Assembly: GCF_022271405.1 (NCBI RefSeq) | Contig: NZ_JAJNAL010000011.1 | Span: 89,774-153,773, forward strand | Origin: Rhodopseudomonas infernalis | GTDB lineage: Bacteria > Pseudomonadota > Alphaproteobacteria > Rhizobiales > Xanthobacteraceae | Length of the DNA: 64,000 nucleotides | Direction of reading: 5' to 3' | In this document: one piece after another, positions 31,102-39,460 of the stretch | Layout of the letters: each line of letters starts with the position of its first letter | Position numbering within the stretch: the first letter of the stretch is position 1 | Made by a program: the position numbers and the translations under genes | Notes under the pieces: generated by a model | The model's input: only the letters and a program-made list of their open reading frames with translations | Database searches by the model: none | What the model was told of the DNA's origin: nothing

Positions 31102-32661
31102 ATGGTGGTCGACGACGAACGGCACGGTAGGCGATATTCAGCGGAGGTGATGAACCGGTTGTTTTGGCTGGCAGCGCTTGTCCTGATCGTACTCGGCATC
31201 AAGTTGCTATTCATCCGCCAATTCGGATCGGGGGTGCCATACTGGGATCAATGGGATGGGGAAGGCGATCTGATTTACAAGCCCTACTTGAATTCAAATC
31301 TGTCTTTCACAAGCTTGTTTGCGTCCCACAACGAGCACCGAATATTCATCACGCGCGTCTTCGCTTTGCTCCTGTATGAGCTCGATGGCGGCTGGGATCC
31401 GATCTTGCAGATGGTGGTGAATGCCGGACTTCACGTCGTTGCTATCGTGATGCTGGTGCTTGCGCTCCGACCTATCATTCGGGCCGATCAGTTCGGCTTT
31501 CTCATCGTATTCTCGACGCTGCTGTTCGTTCTGCCGATCGGGTGGGAAAATCTGTTAGCCGGCTTTCAGAGTCAGTTCTACTTCCTCGTGATCTTTTCGC
31601 TGCTGGCTTTGATGGGGTTTGCGATATCGCCGGCCTTCGGCGTCGTCTGGTGGGGCAGTTTGCTTTGCGCGGTGGCTGCGTATTTCTCGATGGCGTCGGG
31701 TGCGCTGACGGCCGCAGCTGCGGTGGCGGTGATCGGCGCTCAGTTAGTCTCAGGCCATCGGAACGGCCGTAAGGAGCTGATGGGTCTTGCTGCGCTGGTG
31801 GTGATGACGGCCGTGATGCTGGCCTTCGTTCGAAACGTGACGCCTCACGATGTCTTCAAGGCACACAGCTTCTCCGAGTTTGGTCGTGCCCTCTTGAAAT
31901 GCCTGTCGTTTCCGTGGGGCAGTCCGTATTCGGGGATCTGGGTCAATCTGCCGGTTGCAATCTATGCGTGCGTGGTGTTGGGTCGACGGCCGGCGCTCGG
32001 CTCTCCGCATTGGTTGGTGTTCGGGATCATCGTCTGGTTGCTTGCGCAGTCTGTGTCCTTGGCCTACGGACGTGCCGCCCTGGTGGCTTCACCGCGCTAT
32101 CTCGACATTGTTATCGTCGGTTTGCCAATGAATCTCGCGATCCTGCTCTACGCCGCTAATCGCGCGGCGCGCAGGCCAGCGAGAGCAGCCGCGGCCTTGG
32201 CCGCGGTCGCTTGGCTTTCGATCGTGTGTTCCGGCTTGATCTGGAATACGGTTATTTCGGCAGTTCCCGCGGTAGTCGACAAGGGGCTGCAGGGACGCGA
32301 GCAACAGCAGAACGTTTTGGCCTATCTGCGAACCGGGAATGTGGCGGAACTGCAGGGCAAGGCAGTGCAGGCGATTCCTTATCCGGTGCCGGAGCGGCTG
32401 GCCGCGCTGCTGTCCGACCCCACAATTCGTCAGGCACTACCCGACGCGATTCGTCCCGCCGACGTCGATGATCGCGCGCGGCTGGATCGAACCTTGCTCA
32501 AAGGGAGAGTCCGAGAAGCGACGAACTGGGTGAAAGTGGAGATGCTGAGGCACGCCGAAGTCGTGGCCGGCTTCGGGCTCGCATTGGGATTTGCTGCGGG
32601 AATGATCGGCGTGATGTGGCGTCGCGAACAAGACGGCGCTAGGGGCGTGCATGGGACTTGA
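31102..32661 (+). CDS. polytopic membrane protein, GT-C-like candidate
   Basis: A 519-residue protein with about eleven predicted helices. After helix 1 it has VPYWDQWDGEGDLIYKPYL and SHNEHRIFITR, a pattern seen in uncharacterised membrane proteins of glycan clusters. The acidic residues of the first periplasmic loop (DQWDGEGD) are where GT-C transferases place catalytic Asp/Glu, so a polyprenyl-phosphosugar-dependent arabinosyl- or glycosyltransferase is possible. The start is ATG at 31102 with GAGGGG upstream; TTG at 31078 and ATG at 31150 are alternatives. Confidence 0.75.
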   Translation: MVVDDERHGRRYSAEVMNRLFWLAALVLIVLGIKLLFIRQFGSGVPYWDQWDGEGDLIYKPYLNSNLSFTSLFASHNEHRIFITRVFALLLYELDGGWDPILQMVVNAGLHVVAIVMLVLALRPIIRADQFGFLIVFSTLLFVLPIGWENLLAGFQSQFYFLVIFSLLALMGFAISPAFGVVWWGSLLCAVAAYFSMASGALTAAAAVAVIGAQLVSGHRNGRKELMGLAALVVMTAVMLAFVRNVTPHDVFKAHSFSEFGRALLKCLSFPWGSPYSGIWVNLPVAIYACVVLGRRPALGSPHWLVFGIIVWLLAQSVSLAYGRAALVASPRYLDIVIVGLPMNLAILLYAANRAARRPARAAAALAAVAWLSIVCSGLIWNTVISAVPAVVDKGLQGREQQQNVLAYLRTGNVAELQGKAVQAIPYPVPERLAALLSDPTIRQALPDAIRPADVDDRARLDRTLLKGRVREATNWVKVEMLRHAEVVAGFGLALGFAAGMIGVMWRREQDGARGVHGT

Positions 32662-33082
32662 CGGCGAAACGAGTCGCCTTCCACACAGGCGCTCACCCGG
32701 CGCGACTGGCGATACGTGATCAAAAATGCCCGACATGTCCGCCATTGAGCAAGTCTCTACAATCTGTAGCCGGAGAGCTGAACGAGCCACAGTTTTCGGA
32801 TCCTTCAAAATAAACCGGGAAGCTGTAACTTTCCGACTTCGTGCATGCAGTGACTTTGCTCTGCCAAATTGAAGTGTATGTAATGGCGGGAAAGGTGAGC
32901 TATGCCACACAGTGCTGCACTACAAAACGCCACATTCGCAGTAATTCTCAGCACCAATTGCCTGCTCGATAGGCCAATCGATATTAGAAGTCAGCTAAAC
33001 ATGATGTAACTCGGCTTCTGACTATCGTCTCCCTGAAGCGTTCTTTCTGTATTTTCCGACCGCCTCGCTTATACTCACCGTC

Positions 33083-33502
33083 ATGAGCACGTCATTCGTT
33101 GTGGCATTAATCGCATTGGCGTCAACCGATCTCCGCTGGAGGCGCGCTCTGCGCGCTTTCAACGCTGCTGTTGCCGACAGATCCCGAAATTCTCGGGTTG
33201 GCGACTACATTTTCTAGTGGGCCGGCGTTACACTAATTATCGCACTGAACTGGACACCGAATGCGGCACGTCAATGGATCCGGATCATGTGCGTCGGACT
33301 CGGTTGGCTAAGCTCCCCCATCGTCATCACGCTGCTACCACTCATCCTCGTTCCCGGCGCCGTTCTCAGAAACATCCGCAGCGAAACAGTCACCGCGGCC
33401 GTGGCGTCTGAAGCCACCGGCGCACAGATCTTAACGATGGTCCATCGACGAATTCGGGGAGGATCTTTGTTCCGTCGTCGACCCAGATGTGGGGAGCTTT
33501 GA
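33083..33502 (+). pseudogene. possible broken small membrane-protein frame, one internal TAG
   Basis: ATG at 33083 opens a 44-codon frame ending in TAG at 33215. The same frame then continues for 95 codons with a hydrophobic stretch (GLGWLSSPIVITLLPLILV) before the next stop. Reading across the TAG gives about 139 residues. No family was recognised and part of the region overlaps another relic on the opposite strand, so chance is a real possibility. Confidence 0.2.
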
Positions 33503-33605
33503 ATTGATCCGGTCGACGCAAAAACAGCAAAGGCGTCGTCAAAGTAATTATCATGACAACGGCTGGAAATGTCCGCGATAGGGCCGAGGCAATTTCCTTC
33601 GACAT
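33390..33605 (-). pseudogene. N-terminal fragment of a glycan-cluster membrane protein
   Basis: A 71-codon minus-strand frame with one hydrophobic helix (FPAVVMIITLTTPLLFLRRP) followed by PHIWVDDGTKILPEF. This resembles the pattern RRPDxFxxPQFWAEDGxxFF seen at the start of polytopic membrane proteins in exopolysaccharide clusters, which are about 450-550 residues long. Here the frame ends after a few more residues and neither neighbouring frame resumes a clear homologous protein. It is judged a 5' relic of a deleted or decayed gene. Confidence 0.4.
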
Positions 33606-33882
33606 TAAAATATGCTGAACTGAAATTGGCGACGTTATTGGCAGAAAGCGCCGTATCTAGACGATCGGATTCCAAAGGGAAAGCGAGATAACGGCGACAT
33701 CTCGGCACAATTGCAGGGCGTGCCGTTGCGACCTCGCCAGCCTGCGCGCTGCTTAATTGCTCCCGGGTTGCGACTATCGAATTGACGAGCGATGCCTATC
33801 GTTTGTAAATAATCCGCCGAAACCAAAAGCGCGAACGCGTCAAGACGGATGCCTCGCAAGATCCTCTCAATCTGGTTCAAGG

Positions 33883-34455
33883 ATGCGGATCCAACAGCTC
33901 GATATACCCGGCCTTCTCCTTGTCACCCCGAAGAAGCACGGCGACCAGCGCGGGTTCTTTTCGGAAACGTTTCGCGCCGACGCTTTTGCGGAGGCCGCGG
34001 GCGCCGTGCAGTTCGTGCAGGACAATCATGTGTTGTCGACCCAGCGAGGAGTCGTTCGGGGGCTGCACTTTCAGACCCCGCCTCACGCGCAGGGCAAGCT
34101 TGTCCGCTGCACGCGCGGCGCAATCCTCGACGTCGGCGTCGACATCCGCGTCGGTTCGCCGACCTACGGGCAACATGTCGCAGTCGAGCTGTCGGCGGAC
34201 AACTGGCAGCAGCTCTGGGTTCCGCCGGGGTTTGCACATGGCTATGTCACCCTGGAAGACAATTGCGAGGTGATCTACAAGGTCACCGATTATTACGCGC
34301 CGGAATGTGATCGGGGAATCGCCTGGGACGACCCGGCCATAGCGATTGATTGGCGTGTCCCAGCTTCCGACGTTATTCTGTCGGAGAAGGACAAGAAGCA
34401 GCCTCGTCTGCAGGATGTCGCCGCAGCCTTTCATTTTGCCAGCGAGGATTCGTAA
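33883..34455 (+). CDS. rfbC: dTDP-4-dehydrorhamnose 3,5-epimerase
   Basis: RmlC, third step of dTDP-L-rhamnose synthesis. The 190-residue cupin shows [30 protein letters not shown] (catalytic His in GLHFQ), GKLVRCTRG and [11 protein letters not shown]. The ATG at 33883 gives the family length and N terminus; the frame is open to 33757 without support. The stop TAA overlaps the ATG of rfbB by one base, so translation is coupled. It is the first gene of the operon rfbCBDA. Confidence 0.97.
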   Translation: MRIQQLDIPGLLLVTPKKHGDQRGFFSETFRADAFAEAAGAVQFVQDNHVLSTQRGVVRGLHFQTPPHAQGKLVRCTRGAILDVGVDIRVGSPTYGQHVAVELSADNWQQLWVPPGFAHGYVTLEDNCEVIYKVTDYYAPECDRGIAWDDPAIAIDWRVPASDVILSEKDKKQPRLQDVAAAFHFASEDS

Positions 34456-35507
34456 TGCGGGTGATTGTCACGGGTGGCGCGGGCTTTATCGGCTCGGCAG
34501 TCTGCCGGCACTTTGTCGACGATCTGCAGTACGATGTGGTTGTCGTCGACAAGATCACCTACGCAGGAAATCTGGCATCTCTGGCTCCGGTGGAGTCGAG
34601 CCAGCATTATGCCTTCGAGCAGCACGACATCTGCGATGCCGAGGCGGTCAAGTCGATCTTCGACAAGTATCAGCCTGATGCTGTCGTGCATCTTGCCGCT
34701 GAAAGCCACGTCGACCGATCGATCTCCGGTTCGGACGTGTTCGTGAAGACCAATGTGCTCGGGACCTTCACCTTGCTGGAGGCCGCACGTCGCTATCTGC
34801 ACTCCGAAAGAAAGAAGAGCGCGCCCGAGTTTCGCTTCATCCACGTTTCCACTGACGAGGTCTACGGGTCTCTGGGCGAAACTGGGCTGTTCACCGAAAC
34901 GACAGCCTACGATCCGAGCTCGCCTTATTCGGCGACCAAAGCATCGTCCGATCACCTGGCCAAAGCGTGGCACCGTACCTACGGCCTGCCGGTGATCGTG
35001 TCCAATTGCTCGAATAATTACGGGCCCTATCACTTCCCGGAAAAGCTGATTCCGCTCGTGATCCTCAATGCGCTCGATCGCAAGCAGCTGCCCGTCTATG
35101 GCGACGGATCCAATGTGCGCGACTGGCTTTATGTCGAGGATCACGCTCGCGCGCTCGGTGTCATCCTGGCCAAGGGCCAACCGGGCGAAACCTATAATAT
35201 CGGCGGGCGCAATGAGCGGCAGAATATCGAGGTGGTCCGACAGATCTGCACCTGGATGGATCGACTGCGGCCGGCCGACTCCTCGCACCACGATCTGATC
35301 ACCTTCGTGACCGATCGTCCCGGCCATGATCATCGGTATGCGATCGACGCCACCAAGTTGGAAAACGAACTCGGGTGGCGCGCGCAGGAAACCTTCGAGA
35401 CAGGGATCGAAAAGACCGTGCGTTGGTATCTCGATCGGTCGGATTGGTGGAAGCCGCTTCGGGACCGCGTCTATGGCGGCGAGCGCCTCGGCCTTGTGAA
35501 GGCGTGA
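34455..35507 (+). CDS. rfbB: dTDP-glucose 4,6-dehydratase
   Basis: RmlB, second step: dTDP-glucose to dTDP-4-keto-6-deoxyglucose. The 350 residues include [12 protein letters not shown], the catalytic [10 protein letters not shown] and [10 protein letters not shown] (YxxxK), [18 protein letters not shown] and GRNERQN. The start ATG at 34455 shares its A with the rfbC stop. The long upstream extension of the frame lies inside rfbC and is rejected. It is followed after 6 bp by rfbD. Confidence 0.97.
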   Translation: MRVIVTGGAGFIGSAVCRHFVDDLQYDVVVVDKITYAGNLASLAPVESSQHYAFEQHDICDAEAVKSIFDKYQPDAVVHLAAESHVDRSISGSDVFVKTNVLGTFTLLEAARRYLHSERKKSAPEFRFIHVSTDEVYGSLGETGLFTETTAYDPSSPYSATKASSDHLAKAWHRTYGLPVIVSNCSNNYGPYHFPEKLIPLVILNALDRKQLPVYGDGSNVRDWLYVEDHARALGVILAKGQPGETYNIGGRNERQNIEVVRQICTWMDRLRPADSSHHDLITFVTDRPGHDHRYAIDATKLENELGWRAQETFETGIEKTVRWYLDRSDWWKPLRDRVYGGERLGLVKA

Positions 35508-35513
35508 GGGCAG

Positions 35514-36401
35514 ATGCGGATCTACGTCATTGGCGCTGAGGGGCAGGTTGCCCGTTCGCTGCGCGAGTCAGCGGCGAGACATCGCGACGTGGTTTTCGGT
35601 CACGGTGCCCGGCCGGCGGTGGACCTCCTGCGGCCGGAAACGCTTGCCCATGCCATCGATGAGTTCCGCCCCGATATCGTAATCAACCCGGCGGCATACA
35701 CCGCCGTCGACAAGGCCGAAGCCGAGCCGGAGCAAGCCTTCGCGCTCAATCGCGATGGCGCCCGCGCCGCCGCGGAAATGACCGCGCAGCGAGGGCTTCC
35801 GGTCATTCACCTGTCGACCGACTACGTTTTCGACGGAGCCAAGCAAGGACCCTATGTCGAAAGCGACGCCGTGGCGCCGCAGGGCGTCTATGGGCGATCA
35901 AAGCTCGAGGGCGAACAAGCAGTCGCTTTGGCTAACCCGAAGCACATCGTGCTGCGAACCGCATGGGTGTATGCGCCATTCGGGGGCAATTTCGTGCGCA
36001 CCATGCTTCGGCTCGCTGCCGAGCGCGACCGGCTCCGCGTCGTCGACGACCAGCGTGGATGTCCGACCTACGCCCCGGACATCGCCGATGCGATCGTCGC
36101 AGTGGCGCGGCGATGGGCCGATTCCGGTTGGAGTTCGCAACTCGCGGGGGTTACCCATCTCAGCGGTCCGGATGCGCTGACGTGGTGCGGATTTGCCCGC
36201 GAGATCATGGCTGGGTCGGCTGCGCGCGGCGCCCGCTCGGTGCCGGTCGATGCGATCGGCACCGCGGATTATCCGACGCCCGCGGCGCGGCCCGCCAATT
36301 CGCAGCTGTCGACCGCGCGATTGAATTCGATGTTCGATGTCCGTCTTCCACCGATGGCGCATTCGCTGGCTGATTGTTTGGACCGTTTGTTGCGTCAATA
36401 G
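35514..36401 (+). CDS. rfbD: dTDP-4-dehydrorhamnose reductase
   Basis: RmlD, final NAD(P)H-dependent step giving dTDP-L-rhamnose. The 295-residue SDR has VIGAEGQVARSL at the N terminus, INPAAYTAVDKAE, STDYVFDG and YGRSKLEGE (YxxxK). Length and motif order are standard. It is spaced 12 bp from rfbA, in the order rfbC-B-D-A. Confidence 0.96.
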   Translation: MRIYVIGAEGQVARSLRESAARHRDVVFGHGARPAVDLLRPETLAHAIDEFRPDIVINPAAYTAVDKAEAEPEQAFALNRDGARAAAEMTAQRGLPVIHLSTDYVFDGAKQGPYVESDAVAPQGVYGRSKLEGEQAVALANPKHIVLRTAWVYAPFGGNFVRTMLRLAAERDRLRVVDDQRGCPTYAPDIADAIVAVARRWADSGWSSQLAGVTHLSGPDALTWCGFAREIMAGSAARGARSVPVDAIGTADYPTPAARPANSQLSTARLNSMFDVRLPPMAHSLADCLDRLLRQ

Positions 36402-36413
36402 AGAGGGGCTGTC

Positions 36414-37289
36414 GTGAAGGGTATAATTTTGGCGGGAGGAAGCGGCACGCGTCTCTTTCCGATGACGCTGGTGACATCCAAACAGCTGCTGCCGGTCTAC
36501 GACAAGCCGATGATCTACTATCCGCTGACCACGTTGATGTTGGCGGGGATCCGCGAGATCCTGTTGATCTCGACGCCGCACGATCTGCCGCTATTTCAAT
36601 CGCTGCTCGGCGACGGCAGTCAATGGGGCCTGTCGTTGTCCTATGCGGCGCAGCCGAAACCCGAAGGGTTGGCGCAGGCCTTCATCATCGGAGCGAAGTT
36701 TGTCGAAGGCGGTCCGTCGGCGCTGATCCTCGGTGACAACATCTTCTTCGGCCACGGCCTGCCGGAGTTGTTGGGGAACGCCACGGCACGGAGCGTCGGC
36801 GCCTCGGTTTTTGCTTACCGGGTTTCCGATCCCGAGCGGTATGGCGTCGTGGCGTTCGACGACAAAGGTCGGGCCACCTCGATCGAAGAGAAACCAACGC
36901 AGCCGAAGTCGAACTTCGCCGTGACAGGACTGTATTTTTACGACGAGCAGGTCGTGAACATCGCCGCCGACATCAAGCCTTCCGCCCGCGGCGAGCTGGA
37001 AATCACCGACCTCAATCAGGTCTATCTGCAGCGCGGGCAACTGGCCGTCGAACGGATGGGGCGCGGCTTCACCTGGCTGGACACCGGCACCCCGGACAGT
37101 CTGCTCGAGGCGGCGGAGTTCGTCGCGACGCTGGAAAAGCGTCAGGGCGTTCGCATCGCCTGCCCGGAGGAGGTTGCTTTCAACGCCGGCTTTATCGACC
37201 GGGAGCAGCTGTTGCGCCTCGGCGTTGCCATGGGGAAAAGCGACTACGCCCGCTACGTGACAAGCTTGGCATCACAACCGGCTTGGTGA
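36414..37289 (+). CDS. rfbA: glucose-1-phosphate thymidylyltransferase
   Basis: RmlA, first and feedback-controlled step making dTDP-glucose. The 291 residues begin [17 protein letters not shown] and continue with [46 protein letters not shown] and [12 protein letters not shown], all hallmark segments. The start is GTG at 36414. Its 3' end overlaps the 3' end of the convergent membrane protein gene by 18 bp. Confidence 0.97.
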   Translation: MKGIILAGGSGTRLFPMTLVTSKQLLPVYDKPMIYYPLTTLMLAGIREILLISTPHDLPLFQSLLGDGSQWGLSLSYAAQPKPEGLAQAFIIGAKFVEGGPSALILGDNIFFGHGLPELLGNATARSVGASVFAYRVSDPERYGVVAFDDKGRATSIEEKPTQPKSNFAVTGLYFYDEQVVNIAADIKPSARGELEITDLNQVYLQRGQLAVERMGRGFTWLDTGTPDSLLEAAEFVATLEKRQGVRIACPEEVAFNAGFIDREQLLRLGVAMGKSDYARYVTSLASQPAW

Positions 37290-38843
37290 GAGAAACTCGC
37301 ATCCGCCGGATTCGAATAGGCGCTCGCGCCCTTCGAGGAATGCGGTGATCATCGGCACGTGGGCATTGTAGTTTTTCAGCCCTTGTGTGCAATAGACCAC
37401 GCCGCCCAGCGGGGCGTCCCCAAGGAACCGCTGCGGATCGTTGAGAATGCTCTCGAGCAGCGGCGTCTTGGTCCAGCCGGGGATGACCAGCGCCCGTCGT
37501 TGCGAGTAGTACGGAAAGCCAGACGACCATGAGTCTCCGATCACAATGAGAGCGGCGTCTTCTGCCGTGTGATCATGCGCGAACTGCGAAACGCGCAGCA
37601 GGGGCTCCTTGCTGTAGTCATAGGTCGAGTACGGCGCAAAGCGTTCGTAGAAAAACAGCAACTGGCCAACGACGATGGCTGCCGTCAGACCTAGCGCGAT
37701 CACGCGCTGCGCAGAATCGTAAATCTGCCCGAGACCGAACCCCACCGCCGCAATCAGGAAGATCGCGTTGCAGTATTGGTAGTAATTGTGAACAATATGC
37801 GGATTGGTGAACACCAGAAATGGGACGACAAATCCGATCAGCGCGAGGCCCGCTGCCGCCAGCTGACGCCGGGCGGTCAGCGTAGCGCCGAGCGCCACCA
37901 ATCCAACCGGAACAGAATACCCCAGAACGTCTGAAAGCACCCGGTTGCGCACAGTGTCTATCCAGAGCAACGAGCTGATCTTCAGCATGGCCGTGTTGCC
38001 GTAGATCCAGTCCTTCAGCCTCTCCGAAGTTAGCAATTGCCCATATGGGTTGTCAGCCTTGACGTGGTCGGAATACCGCACCCATACGATCCCAACGACC
38101 AGCGGCAGCAGCAGGTTGGCAGTGGTGAGAGTGGCCATTCTGAGGAGCCGCGCGCGGGACTCCGTCCTCAAGCAAGTCCAAAGGCGGATAACGGTCAGAA
38201 TGCCTCCAATGAGGAGGAACGCAGGAAACGTCGTTGATTTCGCCAGCGTTGCAATGCTTCCGCAGAAGATTGCCGAGAGGAGCCAATAGCGGTTCGGCGT
38301 TGCCAGATAGCGCGCGGTGAGTGCAAGCCAGCTCACCGAGAAGAACAGCGCGCAGGATTCCACCAGGAACGTTCGGCTCCAGAACAGATAGAGCGGCGAC
38401 GTCAGATAGAGGATCGCCGTGACCAGATAGGTCGTTCGACGAAAGCCGGCGGTCTTGTACAGCAAGGCAAGCGGCAGCAATACGGCGAGGAAGAAGAAGA
38501 ACCCGACCAATCGTCCCGCAACGTCGAGAGGAACGCCGGTCCAGGCCAAGGCCGCGCAAAGTAGTTGGTAAATCGGGAATTCGAACGGGACCGACCACGG
38601 ATAGCCCAGCACCGGCGTCTCGTAGGCGAGCCACGGACCGCCTTTCAGAATGGTGTAGGCAGTCAAGGCGGTTTGGGTCTGTCGGAACGCATGCAGATCG
38701 ACCACCGGGTTCGTGATTCCGGTGAAGAGGACAACCAGCGCATGGACGATTGCAAGGGCCAACAGGATCGTCAGCATCCGGCGCCAGCCGTCGCCTCCGC
38801 CCACATTCGTGATCGGAAAAGTCGAAGAGATACTGCTGTGCAT
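37272..38843 (-). CDS. GT-C/PMT-like integral membrane glycosyltransferase
   Basis: A 523-residue protein with about eleven helices, resembling ArnT/PMT-type (GT39-like) transferases. After helix 1 it has [15 protein letters not shown], whose acidic Asp in the first periplasmic loop fits the GT-C catalytic site, and a large soluble C-terminal part (from about 400) with [19 protein letters not shown]. Such enzymes use polyprenyl-phosphate sugars, so it is a candidate user of the lipid-linked arabinose. ATG at 38843. It is convergent with rfbA. Confidence 0.78.
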   Translation of the reverse strand: MHSSISSTFPITNVGGGDGWRRMLTILLALAIVHALVVLFTGITNPVVDLHAFRQTQTALTAYTILKGGPWLAYETPVLGYPWSVPFEFPIYQLLCAALAWTGVPLDVAGRLVGFFFFLAVLLPLALLYKTAGFRRTTYLVTAILYLTSPLYLFWSRTFLVESCALFFSVSWLALTARYLATPNRYWLLSAIFCGSIATLAKSTTFPAFLLIGGILTVIRLWTCLRTESRARLLRMATLTTANLLLPLVVGIVWVRYSDHVKADNPYGQLLTSERLKDWIYGNTAMLKISSLLWIDTVRNRVLSDVLGYSVPVGLVALGATLTARRQLAAAGLALIGFVVPFLVFTNPHIVHNYYQYCNAIFLIAAVGFGLGQIYDSAQRVIALGLTAAIVVGQLLFFYERFAPYSTYDYSKEPLLRVSQFAHDHTAEDAALIVIGDSWSSGFPYYSQRRALVIPGWTKTPLLESILNDPQRFLGDAPLGGVVYCTQGLKNYNAHVPMITAFLEGRERLFESGGCEFLSPSRL

Positions 38844-39460
38844 CGTCCTGAACCGCTTCAGTCGGTCGTTAGCTGCTGATCACAAAATTCGCCGAACGGG
38901 CGTAAGACAGATGGGTAGGCGACGATTTTGGCAGGGCCGCGCTGACGATTGAAAGCCGATCTCGACTGTTCGAGGGAGCCAAAGTCTGCTGCAGGCCGAT
39001 ATTGAGTCTCAAATCCGATTGTCAAAGTCCGCAGATAGGCATGCGGACCGTCGAATGGCATGGTCGGCGGCGCAGCGAAAGTCGTCGCCTGGTGAAGTGT
39101 CATTGGCAATTAGTATCGGGTTATCACTCATGCTCGGAGTGCAACGGGCCAGGGTCGACGCAGCGCTGACTATGCTTCATTGCACCAGGGAGCTACGCAG
39201 ATTCAATTCAGCCCTCTCGGACGGTATTCAAAGGCGGCAATGATCGAGAGGGGATCTGCGGGGCATCGCCAGAACGGTAAGCTGCATTGCTTTAGAGTTG
39301 CGATCTGTCATTTTACCGGCGATCGCTGGGCGCCATCTTGCGCAAGCATCCATGCTCACGATTTTGGTATTAGTACTCCTGATGATCTACCATCTGCGGT
39401 TCCAACCCAGATCGGTTCGATGTAGAATAAATTATTTCTCGGGATGCGTCGGCGGACGAT
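38844..39460. other. 617-bp intergenic region
   Basis: This spacer is divergent between the GT-C-like gene and the repeat-containing glycosyltransferase. No gene is recognised: a 60-codon frame starting at 39240 has an A/G-rich stretch upstream but unusual composition and no family resemblance. It should contain promoters for both flanking genes. Confidence 0.55.

Larger units (their letters stand above)
32662..33882. other. 1.2-kb low-coding region, decayed DNA
   Basis: This is the longest gene-free stretch of the window. It is distinctly A+T-richer than its neighbours, stop codons are frequent, and no intact gene with a ribosome binding site was found. It contains two possible gene relics listed separately (33083-33502 and 33390-33605). 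The right end must carry the promoter of rmlC. Confidence 0.6.

Noticed and set aside
39180..39425. Short open frame before the repeat-containing glycosyltransferase
   Set aside because: Odd composition, no recognisable family, and only a chance-level ribosome binding site.
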